Source: Rubripirellula tenax | GTDB taxonomy: Bacteria; Planctomycetota; Planctomycetia; Pirellulales; Pirellulaceae | NCBI RefSeq assembly: GCF_007860125.1 | Contig: NZ_SJPW01000004.1 | Span: 590,372 to 654,371 of the forward strand | DNA: 64,000 bases | Direction: 5' to 3' | In this document: piece by piece, positions 16,965 to 24,147 of the stretch | Numbering within the stretch: position 1 is the first letter of the stretch | How the letters are laid out: every line of letters starts with the position of its first letter | The notes under the pieces: model-generated | The model's input: only the letters and a program-made list of their open reading frames with translations | What the model was told of the DNA's origin: nothing | Database searches by the model: none | Made by a program: the position numbers and the translations under genes

Positions 16965-17612
16965 ATGACAAAAGCAATGAACCTGATTGGTGATCAACGT
17001 GTATGTGTGGGCGTTGTAACCGAAATTACGAACGATGATGGCAAGTACATCGTCGAATTTGACCAGACGGTCTTCTGCCCAAAAGGCGGTGGACAGAAGT
17101 CTGACATCGGTACGGCAGGAGAATCCGAAGTGATCAACGTCCTTAAGGGCGAAGGTGGACGAATTCTCCATGTGCTTGATGCAGAACCGCGCTATTGCGC
17201 CGGCGACGAGGTCGAACTCAAGGTTGATCCCGACCGCCGCGAGCAGAATAAGCGAAACCATAGCGCCGGTCACGCGATTGCTGCTGTGACGGAGCAGTGC
17301 TGTCCGCAACTTCATGCTGTCGGTGGTCACCACTACCCCGGAGAAGGGCGAGTTGAGTTTGAAGGCGAAATGCCGGCGCTCGATGGGTTGCTCGAACGGT
17401 TGACTTTTGCAGTCGACGAGTTGATCGAAAGAGACTGTGAGATCTCGATCGTTGGCAAACCGTTCGAATCTCGGGCAATTCAGTTTGCAGGCTTTGAAGC
17501 TGTGCCGTGTGGCGGAACACATGTTGCGTCCACTAGCGAGTTGGCGGGCCTCAAACTCAAGAAGCTCAAAGTTAAGAACAATCGGCTGCGAATCAGTTAC
17601 TTGATTGACTGA
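16965..17612 (+). CDS. AlaX-type freestanding tRNA-editing protein
   Basis: 215 residues starting at ATG 16965 after GAAAGGA. The N-terminal barrel-like part has the family signature DQTVFCPKGGGQKSDIG (34-50). The editing domain has all four zinc ligands: H99xxxH103 (NHSAGH) and C182xxxH186 (CGGTH). AlaX proteins deacylate mischarged tRNA(Ala), for example with Ser or Gly, in the cytoplasm, and relatives protect producers of toxic amino-acid analogues. Intact motifs suggest it is active. It follows an oxygenase gene and precedes a degenerate paralogue, so its target may be special to this system. Confidence 0.8.
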   Translation: MTKAMNLIGDQRVCVGVVTEITNDDGKYIVEFDQTVFCPKGGGQKSDIGTAGESEVINVLKGEGGRILHVLDAEPRYCAGDEVELKVDPDRREQNKRNHSAGHAIAAVTEQCCPQLHAVGGHHYPGEGRVEFEGEMPALDGLLERLTFAVDELIERDCEISIVGKPFESRAIQFAGFEAVPCGGTHVASTSELAGLKLKKLKVKNNRLRISYLID

Positions 17613-17638
17613 CCCGAAGCGAACATCACCAGCAACTT

Positions 17639-17670
17639 ACGGGCGGCGAGGAATCTCGCCGCCCGTTTTT
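17639..17670 (+). terminator. rho-independent terminator after AlaX gene
   Basis: ACGGGCGGCGAG (17639-17650) pairs with CTCGCCGCCCGT (17655-17666) around a 4-base loop, followed by TTTT. It sits inside the operon, directly before the next gene's ribosome site, so it must be partial or conditional if that gene shares the upstream promoter. Confidence 0.8.
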
Positions 17671-17690
17671 CTTTGGACGGAGAGTACAAA

Positions 17691-18404
17691 ATGAATCAAC
17701 ATCGATATTTATGGGATTCGTCCCTCATGGGTAATGCAAGAGTGAAAAGGATCGGCGGGTTCGGTGAGTCGGAATTCGACTACCGACCATATGTTGTGTT
17801 GGACCAGACGCTTTTTCATCCAGTTCGTCCAAACCAAAGTGATGACCGAGGTGAAATTGCCGGACTACCCGTTGTGGCAGTTCGGCAGTCCCGAGGCGGT
17901 GAACTTCAACACCATCTTCCGATTGAACCCGACTTCAGGATCGATACGGCAGTGACGATGAACGTTGATCCTGTGAGGCGGTGTAAGCTTGACTCATTAC
18001 GGCTGTCCGCAGACCTGCTCGCAGGCCTTGCTGAGAGCATTTTTACGAATGTCAAAGTCATCGGAATTGACTATCGACCGCACCGCTCGCGAGTTGAAGT
18101 TTCTTCTCGGTATTGCGTTCCCGGCTGGTCGGACGTGGAAACTCGCCTTCGCCAGCGGCTGGCCGACGCCCTGACGAGCAGCGTGAAGGTTGCGACACGG
18201 ATTCCATCGGCGAGCTGTGAGTTCTGCCGAGTCGCGATCGGCGGCCTGCCGGAGAGAACGTCACACGGAACATATCCCCAGTCAACGAACGCCCTCACTG
18301 TCAAGCTGCTCGGTGGGAATGCAATCGGAGGACGGCTGCATATTCGGTTCGACGCCAGTTCGGAACATGGAAGCAACAGCGTTGAGTGTGGCGAGCAATC
18401 GTAG
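17691..18404 (+). CDS. degenerate AlaX paralogue lacking zinc ligands
   Basis: 237 residues from ATG 17691 after GGACGGAGAG. It aligns with the preceding AlaX protein along its length: VLDQTLFHPVRPNQSDDRGE (37-56) corresponds to the DQTVF..GGGQ..D.G signature, and RVAIGG..SHGTYPQSTN (about 180-200) to the CGGTH region. The zinc ligands are gone: the HSAGH motif is replaced by LRLSADLL, and CGGTH by SHGTY. It therefore probably cannot deacylate by the usual mechanism. It may be a partner, a tRNA or aminoacyl binder, or a sensor. The reading frame is intact, so it is unlikely to be simple decay. Confidence 0.65.
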   Translation: MNQHRYLWDSSLMGNARVKRIGGFGESEFDYRPYVVLDQTLFHPVRPNQSDDRGEIAGLPVVAVRQSRGGELQHHLPIEPDFRIDTAVTMNVDPVRRCKLDSLRLSADLLAGLAESIFTNVKVIGIDYRPHRSRVEVSSRYCVPGWSDVETRLRQRLADALTSSVKVATRIPSASCEFCRVAIGGLPERTSHGTYPQSTNALTVKLLGGNAIGGRLHIRFDASSEHGSNSVECGEQS

Positions 18405-18442
18405 CCCGCCAATTTCTTCTTTCTTCTTCTCTTGCCTCCCGT

Positions 18443-18456
18443 ATTGGGTGGCCAAT
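18443..18456 (+). promoter_or_regulatory. small intergenic stem-loop
   Basis: ATTGG (18443-18447) pairs with CCAAT (18452-18456), just before the strong ribosome site AAAGGAGGTG of the next gene. Weak alone, but it continues the pattern of a stem-loop in each gap of this operon. Confidence 0.35.
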
Positions 18457-18472
18457 CAAAAGGAGGTGCCGA

Positions 18473-18832
18473 ATGGCATCTACACAGCAATTTGCTGAGG
18501 GAACTTCGGATGCCGGCACTTCCGATCAGCAGTGGATCAAGTTCCTGTCGGGATTGCCGACTGACAAAGAAGAGCCGGAGCGTGCACGGAAATTTCGTGC
18601 CGCGGTGCAAGAAATGAGCTTGGCTGGCAAGGCCGATGAACTTCGGAGCCTTTACGGCCACGCGTCGAAATGTACATTCGACCTACATGATTCCAACATG
18701 TTCGCTTATGCGGTCGAATTGCTTGACGACACCACCATTACCGCAATGACGTGTGAATTGCGTCGCATTGCAGATCGGTGGCCGACTGGCTTAGTCGGAC
18801 CGGTCACTAACCGGCTGCAAACCAATTTATAA
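18473..18832 (+). CDS. unknown 119-residue protein, last gene of plus-strand operon
   Basis: ATG 18473 follows a near-perfect Shine-Dalgarno AAAGGAGGTG, implying strong translation. The protein is acidic and helical with one Cys near residue 66 and two later (MTCELRRI). No signal peptide or membrane segment. Not recognised. The upstream extension of the frame has no start signal and was left out. A terminator begins 8 bases after the stop. Confidence 0.6.
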   Translation: MASTQQFAEGTSDAGTSDQQWIKFLSGLPTDKEEPERARKFRAAVQEMSLAGKADELRSLYGHASKCTFDLHDSNMFAYAVELLDDTTITAMTCELRRIADRWPTGLVGPVTNRLQTNL

Positions 18833-18836
18833 TTCG

Positions 18837-19259
18837 CTAACCCCCAGCCATCGTTCGGCTGGGGGTTTTCTTTTTTGCGCCGTATTCACTCAAAAAGGCA
18901 GCGACATCATCCGACAGCATGATCGGAAGCACGTCAGCATCATCTGGATTACGGAGGTGACGGGTGGTGACCTCAAACATAAGCTTGCCGACGAATCCCG
19001 GAAAACCGGCCAGATGATCACGGAACAGATCAAAGACCTTTCGTCCGTCATCCAGGGTCAAACAGGTCAAGGTATAAATCCGCTTCACCTTTCCCTCAGG
19101 CGGTCGATCAACCGACGGAATTCCAGTTGCTTCTATAGATTCGACGGCCTGAGCAATCAGGGAACTCAAGGCAAATGTGAAGGTCGCACGCTTTGTATTG
19201 GCCTTCTGGGACAGCCGACAATCGAACTTCGGGTAATCCGGATGTCGGAGGATGCCCAT
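18837..19259 (-). CDS. unknown 140-residue protein, last gene of minus-strand operon
   Basis: Starts at ATG 19259, 9 bases after the preceding small gene. The protein has strand-rich segments (RATFTFALSSLIAQAVESIE; RIYTLTCLTLDDGRKVFDLF) and ends in a basic KKK tail. No signal peptide or known motif. The composition is protein-like throughout and it continues the direction of the bEBP operon, so I consider it real. Its 3' end runs through the convergent terminator. Function unknown. Confidence 0.5.
   Translation of the reverse strand: MGILRHPDYPKFDCRLSQKANTKRATFTFALSSLIAQAVESIEATGIPSVDRPPEGKVKRIYTLTCLTLDDGRKVFDLFRDHLAGFPGFVGKLMFEVTTRHLRNPDDADVLPIMLSDDVAAFLSEYGAKKKTPSRTMAGG
18841..18877 (+). 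terminator. terminator between the two convergent operons
   Basis: CCCCCAGCC (18841-18849) pairs with GGCTGGGGG (18857-18865), followed by TTTTCTTTTTT. It closes the plus-strand operon. The same bases encode the C-terminus of the minus-strand gene ending at 18837, so the two operons meet exactly here. Confidence 0.85.
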
Positions 19260-19268
19260 TCTTCACAT

Positions 19269-19529
19269 TCAAGCGGACAACATCGTCGGCAGCACACACT
19301 CCTCCTCCATCACGCCGCGAAATCGTGAATCTTGGGCCAACGTGCCGTTCAGCCATTCCCACAACTCTGCGTCGTGGTTCTTAGTGTGGATGGTTCCACG
19401 CCATTTGCTTTCGACCACGTTGACGTGCCGAACGAACGAATTCCGCTCAACGCCACGTGTTTCCATCGCGTTGACCGACGATTCTGAGATATTCTCACCA
19501 GATACGTGTAGCTCGAACAACGCAAGCAC
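19269..19529 (-). CDS. unknown 86-residue protein downstream of bEBP
   Basis: A small frame between the bEBP gene (ends 19615) and the 140-residue gene. GTG 19529 has purine-rich AGAGAGAGG directly upstream; TTG 19520 is an alternative. The protein is mixed helix/strand with a WEWLNG motif near residue 57. No family recognised. Gene order and close spacing support it. Confidence 0.4.
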   Translation of the reverse strand: MLALFELHVSGENISESSVNAMETRGVERNSFVRHVNVVESKWRGTIHTKNHDAELWEWLNGTLAQDSRFRGVMEEECVLPTMLSA

Positions 19530-19614
19530 CTCTCTCTCTAAAAACGCGACACACGCATGAGTTTTCGCAACGGATTGTTGTTCTCGCCGCTAAAGGCCGC
19601 TCTTGTTCTGAGAC

Positions 19615-21429
19615 TCATTTGCTTTCATGCGACTTGCACCACTTAGTAATCTTGGTTCGATCTGTCTTGCCGAGAAGGCGAGCCATTTCCGTCCGCACCC
19701 CTTTTGCCGCCTCGTACGCCTCTAGCATGGCGGCCTCCTCAACTATTGCCAGTCGTTCGTCGAGTGGCAGTCCCTTCAGATCGCTCAAATCAGGCCTAGA
19801 ACTAACACCCCCAGTACTTGCTTCAAGCTGTGAACGTACGAGTTCCGCGGATATGACGCCTTCGTCTGCCAGCAAATACAACTTGTCGACGACCCAGTTC
19901 AATTCGCGTACATTGCTGGGCCAATGATATTTCACTAGTTCGGCGACAGCGTCCGCCTCAATTCTGATGTCTGTATGGAGCGCAGCCTGCTTTAATGGCG
20001 CAAGGAAGTGGTCCACCAAGTCAGTAACGTCATCTCTTCTTTCGCGAAGCGGAGGTATATTGATTTCAATCGGTGCTGCTTTGCGAATCCTATCACGAAA
20101 GTCGCCCTTAAATTTCTCTGCAGCGACCAAAGATTCGAGGTTCTTATTTGTCGCAAATACAAAACGTGCGTCGCACATCTTGTAGTTGGATTCGCCGAAC
20201 GGGCGAAACATGCGATCATTTAAAAACCGCATGAGCCGTTCCTGGTGAATCCACTGCACCTCCGCAATCTCATCAAAGAAGATCGTCCCGCCAGCTGCCT
20301 CTTCGACCAATCCCCTTCGTGGCGAGACATGAGGTATTGCCCCAGGCACAACACCGAAAAGAATGTACTCCACCTCGTTGGTGTTCTCCGGGAGATTTGT
20401 GCAGTCCACGATAACATACGGCCCTGACGCTCTTGGACTGACCTCGTGCACGAACCGAGCGAGTCTTTCCTTTCCTGTGCCTGGCTCACCGTAAATAAAG
20501 ACGCCAAACTGTTCCAATGGTGCCGTTCTTCTGATCTCAGTTAGGGCGGGAAGCATTCCCTGACCCACTATCCCATCGCAATCGACAGTTCCATTGTTGG
20601 ACATTTGTCGCTGAGCGAACTGCTTGAAAGAGAACCGCGCGTGATGCACAACGGTGTCGACGAACGAATGGACATGATGCTCCAACGACTCGTAGTCCAA
20701 CGGCAGTGGTCGGTCAGTTTCAGGAGCTCTGTGGGAATTGACGTGCCGCCATTTCACTAACGCGGAATGGATATCGGCATGTTCGCCCTCGATTTCGTCA
20801 AAAGCGATAGTAACGTGAGTTGCTCCCTTTGACTCAAAATCGATGAGGTCGCGCTGAACCAGTGGCAGGTACATGTCGAACAGTAGCCCACTGAAGACCT
20901 TATGGAATCTAGCTTCGTTGACCTCACGAGGTTCCGCGTTCGCGAAAAACTCTCGAAGTTCTGGAAACTTCTGAATCGTTGTGTCAGCGCCCAATGAACG
21001 AGCAAAGCTTCGTAAGGAATCAACTCCAAACTTCGAGATGACGGCGATCGACAGATTTCGGTATGCACGGGGTGCAAGCTCAATAAGTAGCCTAAGACCA
21101 TCTACCAGAAAATCATCGCGAACTCGGTCAAGCACGTCCTCGGGGCAAAGCAACAGCGTCAGAAAATTATGTGCGGTTCTGTTATTGTGACTTTCGTATT
21201 GATCCGTCGGCCTGCGTTTCCATAGCAAATCAAGAAACAGGCAGGCATGATCGTATGCCATTGCTTCGGAAAGTTGTGTCGTAACCCATGCCAGCACATC
21301 CTTGAATCGAAACTCGCCTTCGAATGCGCGCAATTCCCAATCGACACCGTCATAGGATCTGACGGCCCTTTCGAGCAGCTCTCTTTGTTCGGGGCGGTCT
21401 TCGACGATCAGACCGAGAACGGAAGTCAT
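19615..21429 (-). CDS. bEBP-type AAA+ regulator with receiver domain and altered GAFTGA loop
   Basis: 604 residues. A receiver-like domain spans about 1-160, with acidic ED at 10-11, a likely phospho-acceptor D67 (FLDLLW) and K154 (IQKF). The AAA+ domain has Walker A GEPGTGKE (314-321) and Walker B GTIFFDEI (381-388). The C-terminus (about 565-604) is a Fis-like helix-turn-helix (ARLLGKTDRTKITKW). The sigma-54 contact loop, normally GAFTGA, reads GAIPHV at 363-368, losing the critical Thr. Even so, two -24/-12 promoters with palindromic upstream sites flank this locus. It overlaps the previous gene by 4 bases and probably controls both operons, either through sigma-54 with an unusual loop or in a VpsR/TyrR-like way. 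Confidence 0.8.
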   Translation of the reverse strand: MTSVLGLIVEDRPEQRELLERAVRSYDGVDWELRAFEGEFRFKDVLAWVTTQLSEAMAYDHACLFLDLLWKRRPTDQYESHNNRTAHNFLTLLLCPEDVLDRVRDDFLVDGLRLLIELAPRAYRNLSIAVISKFGVDSLRSFARSLGADTTIQKFPELREFFANAEPREVNEARFHKVFSGLLFDMYLPLVQRDLIDFESKGATHVTIAFDEIEGEHADIHSALVKWRHVNSHRAPETDRPLPLDYESLEHHVHSFVDTVVHHARFSFKQFAQRQMSNNGTVDCDGIVGQGMLPALTEIRRTAPLEQFGVFIYGEPGTGKERLARFVHEVSPRASGPYVIVDCTNLPENTNEVEYILFGVVPGAIPHVSPRRGLVEEAAGGTIFFDEIAEVQWIHQERLMRFLNDRMFRPFGESNYKMCDARFVFATNKNLESLVAAEKFKGDFRDRIRKAAPIEINIPPLRERRDDVTDLVDHFLAPLKQAALHTDIRIEADAVAELVKYHWPSNVRELNWVVDKLYLLADEGVISAELVRSQLEASTGGVSSRPDLSDLKGLPLDERLAIVEEAAMLEAYEAAKGVRTEMARLLGKTDRTKITKWCKSHESK

Positions 21430-23183
21430 GGCGTAGTCCGCTGGTTCGAATTTGCATGGGCGGAATTGATCAGGCGGTATGCCCTCATTGCCGCGTTCAT
21501 ATAGTAACCGAGTCGATTCGGCCTGAAGTCTGCCAATGTCACAGTTCGCTCAAGAGTGACTAACGTGCTGTTCTGAAACTCAACGCCCTTTGCGATGCAC
21601 GACGATCGCTTTTGACTGAACAGCTCTTGAGCATCCTCTAAGTCGATGCTTAACAAGCCGTCCAACTCGTCCAAGGCCAAAGAGTATTGCAACAGATCAT
21701 CATCGCAGCGAACCATATACATGGCATGGTGCTCGTAGTTTTTTCTTTGACGAGGAAGGTCAGTGCATTCCTGTTGCCATCCGAAAGACTCGCAGTCATT
21801 GGGGGCAAATGATTTTCCAAGTTCCTCCTCCACTTCTCGGAATCCGTCCAGAATTCCTTCTCCAGCCGTCAAGTGGCCACTTGCGGTCACATCCAGTAGC
21901 CCCGGGTAGTCTTCAACTTCGCTTGATCGCTTTTGAAAAACCAATCCAGGTTGAGGACCGCATGAAACCACCCAAAAGTGAAATGTTTGATGCCACCAAC
22001 CGAATCGATGAGCATGAGATCGCTTTCCGCGACCGATCACATTCCGATTTGCATCGCAGATGTCGAGCTCTTCATCGTCGTTACCTGATTCAAACGTGTT
22101 GGCGAACCGCACGACACCTCTAGTTGGATCGGTCGAATCAACCATAATCGGCTCTCCGTCTTCAACGAAAGCCGTGGCGAGTTGCGTGCCGACGATACAC
22201 GGCTTCTTGAATTCCCGGCTGACGGTAGCTGCATGACATGCTGCTCCTCCTTCGTCCGTGATGATTCCTCCACACTTCCGAACGAGACTTGTCAATGTGG
22301 GCAATGCATCTGGTGCTACGAGTATGTCGCCTTCATTGAAGGTAACAACATCTTGCGGGCTTCCAGTCACTACACGTGCAATTCCTGATGCTACTCCTTG
22401 AAATGCTACGCGGCCAATGAGTTCTCCAGCCTGCTCGTCACTTCCTTGCTCTTCGAGCGATTTTACTACGTCAAGGTTGTTTCGACGCCACACTATCTGT
22501 TCTTCGCCACCAAGGTTCTGATAGACGAAAACGCGCCCGTCGTTTCGTGACGCGATCCGACCCGCGATCTGTGAGTATTGGTGCCGTTGCAACTCGTTGT
22601 AAGTGATGAATTCCACCGAGTTTGCCGGGTAAGCAACGCCCGCATTCTGCAGATCCTGAACCGCGATAGGATAAAGAACGTCGGTTATTAGGCGGTGGTA
22701 GTGCGAGACCAGTCGAAGATCGTTTGCGAATTCTAAATGCTCATCGCTTTGTAGGCGCAGTCGCTCATACGCCCTAACAGTGCCGTCAGGAATCACAGTT
22801 GCGTGAATTCCGTGCCGAACGAAGAACTCAAAAGCTTCACCGAAGTTTGAGTACGCCCCTGAACCTGCCGCGATCGCAGATTCCGCTTGTTCATTGAGCA
22901 ACCTGGCGGATTCAAGAGTCTGTGCGAGCACGCTTTGATTCTCGGTGACCAGTTGATCGAACCCAGACTCAGAGGCCGCTAATTGATCTCGAACTCGGTA
23001 TCTCCGGACAAGCGATTGCTTTGTCTCAACGAAGAGCGCATCGGTCATCCTGACACCAAGCAATTCTTCTACCAGTGGGGACGGGTGCCATGCGTACCAA
23101 AGCGATGCTCCGAATAAACTTACCGGCCGCGTCAGCCGATGCTGCCACTGTCTCGAAGTATCAAACGGCAACGAGTTACTCAT
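21426..23183 (-). CDS. PEP-utiliser swivelling-His protein fused to a Nudix domain
   Basis: 585 residues in three parts. Residues 1-250 are helical and unassigned, possibly a substrate-binding domain. Residues 255-360 form the swivelling phosphohistidine domain of PEP synthase-like enzymes: GVASGIARV, then GGIITDEGGAACHAAT with catalytic H317. Residues about 370-510 are Nudix-like with GHLTAGE (436-442) and REVEEELG (449-456); the gap between the two halves is six residues rather than the usual seven. It overlaps both neighbours by 4 bases (ATGA). With the separate ATP-grasp protein it would form a split dikinase. The Nudix part suggests a nucleotide or pyrophosphate substrate or product. Confidence 0.75.
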   Translation of the reverse strand: MSNSLPFDTSRQWQHRLTRPVSLFGASLWYAWHPSPLVEELLGVRMTDALFVETKQSLVRRYRVRDQLAASESGFDQLVTENQSVLAQTLESARLLNEQAESAIAAGSGAYSNFGEAFEFFVRHGIHATVIPDGTVRAYERLRLQSDEHLEFANDLRLVSHYHRLITDVLYPIAVQDLQNAGVAYPANSVEFITYNELQRHQYSQIAGRIASRNDGRVFVYQNLGGEEQIVWRRNNLDVVKSLEEQGSDEQAGELIGRVAFQGVASGIARVVTGSPQDVVTFNEGDILVAPDALPTLTSLVRKCGGIITDEGGAACHAATVSREFKKPCIVGTQLATAFVEDGEPIMVDSTDPTRGVVRFANTFESGNDDEELDICDANRNVIGRGKRSHAHRFGWWHQTFHFWVVSCGPQPGLVFQKRSSEVEDYPGLLDVTASGHLTAGEGILDGFREVEEELGKSFAPNDCESFGWQQECTDLPRQRKNYEHHAMYMVRCDDDLLQYSLALDELDGLLSIDLEDAQELFSQKRSSCIAKGVEFQNSTLVTLERTVTLADFRPNRLGYYMNAAMRAYRLINSAHANSNQRTTP

Positions 23184-24136
23184 CCTTGGCCTCCTAACGT
23201 CGTAATTGGGCGACTCTGAAGGATGTGCAAAGTTCCGTCTTCAACTGCCCATTCAACGTCGACAGGGATTTCAAACGTGCTTTCAATTTCGATTACGGTA
23301 TTAGCAACCTCTTCCAGCGTTGCGTCAGACAGCTTCTGTTGTCGAGCCGATTCAGCGGGAAGCTCCACCCAATCAGTTTTCCCCTGGACTGTTCGCACCA
23401 ACTTCTTCCTCTGATTGCCGACATGCTTCTCAGTTAAACCTTTGGCTGACTTACTGAACACGTACGTGTCCGGGGTGATAGCACCCGAAACAACAGCCTC
23501 GCCCAAACCGAATCCAGCCTCGATGACCACTTTGTCGGCGTCGTTAGTCACTGGGTGCACGGAGAATGCGATACCGGACACATCGCTATTAACCATTTCT
23601 TGAATGACCAAGCCGACACTGCAATCGTGAATATTGAAGCCACCGTTGTGGCAGTAGCTAAGCGCGCGTGTGGAATACAGAGATGCCCAACATGCCCTTA
23701 CCGAGTCAATTAATTCGTCTCGACTGGTGTTGAGTTTTGTCTCCAACTGCCCTGCCCACGATGCTTTTTCCCCGTCTTCCATGCTTGCACTCGATCGCAC
23801 AGCCACGAACTCCGCTTCGAGCGAATCGAATTCTCTACAGAGCTCATTTGACACTTGCTCGGGAACGACCATCCCGTAAAAGTATTCGCCAATTCTCTTT
23901 GACGCGTTTGAAACACTCGCAACATCCTCGTAGTCAGCGATTCGCTCCAGTTCTACCGCAATTATCTTGTCCAGGCCAGAATTACACACTGCCAGCGAGT
24001 AGGCATCGGATGTCAATACGAAGCCAGTTGGCACGCGAAAGCCAGCGTGATGTAGGCGTGATAGCCACGCACCTTTCCCGCCCGCTTTCACGCGTTGCTT
24101 TTCGTCTGACTCAAAAAGTGGTGCCACAATTCTCAT
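23180..24136 (-). CDS. freestanding ATP-grasp (PPDK_N) domain of a PEP-synthase-like dikinase
   Basis: 318 residues, just the ATP-binding half of PEP synthase/rifampin-phosphotransferase-like enzymes. It has K21GAWL, VAVRSSAS (111-118), VIQEMV..SGIAFS (177-192), GFGLGEAVVSG (208-218), VEWA (294-297) and LQSRPITT (306-313), all expected of an active ATP-grasp fold. The mobile His domain, normally in the same chain, is absent and is instead encoded by both neighbouring genes. It would phosphorylate the His of one or both partners, which then pass the phosphate to a substrate. Confidence 0.85.
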   Translation of the reverse strand: MRIVAPLFESDEKQRVKAGGKGAWLSRLHHAGFRVPTGFVLTSDAYSLAVCNSGLDKIIAVELERIADYEDVASVSNASKRIGEYFYGMVVPEQVSNELCREFDSLEAEFVAVRSSASMEDGEKASWAGQLETKLNTSRDELIDSVRACWASLYSTRALSYCHNGGFNIHDCSVGLVIQEMVNSDVSGIAFSVHPVTNDADKVVIEAGFGLGEAVVSGAITPDTYVFSKSAKGLTEKHVGNQRKKLVRTVQGKTDWVELPAESARQQKLSDATLEEVANTVIEIESTFEIPVDVEWAVEDGTLHILQSRPITTLGGQG

Positions 24137-24147
24137 AGGGATTGCCT

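Noticed and set aside
16911-17522. 203-residue minus-strand open frame opposite the AlaX gene
   Set aside because: It is the antisense of a gene with intact zinc motifs, has no ribosome site and crosses a stem-loop.
18071-18661. 196-residue minus-strand frame across 18.1-18.6 kb
   Set aside because: Antisense to two plus-strand genes with good ribosome sites.
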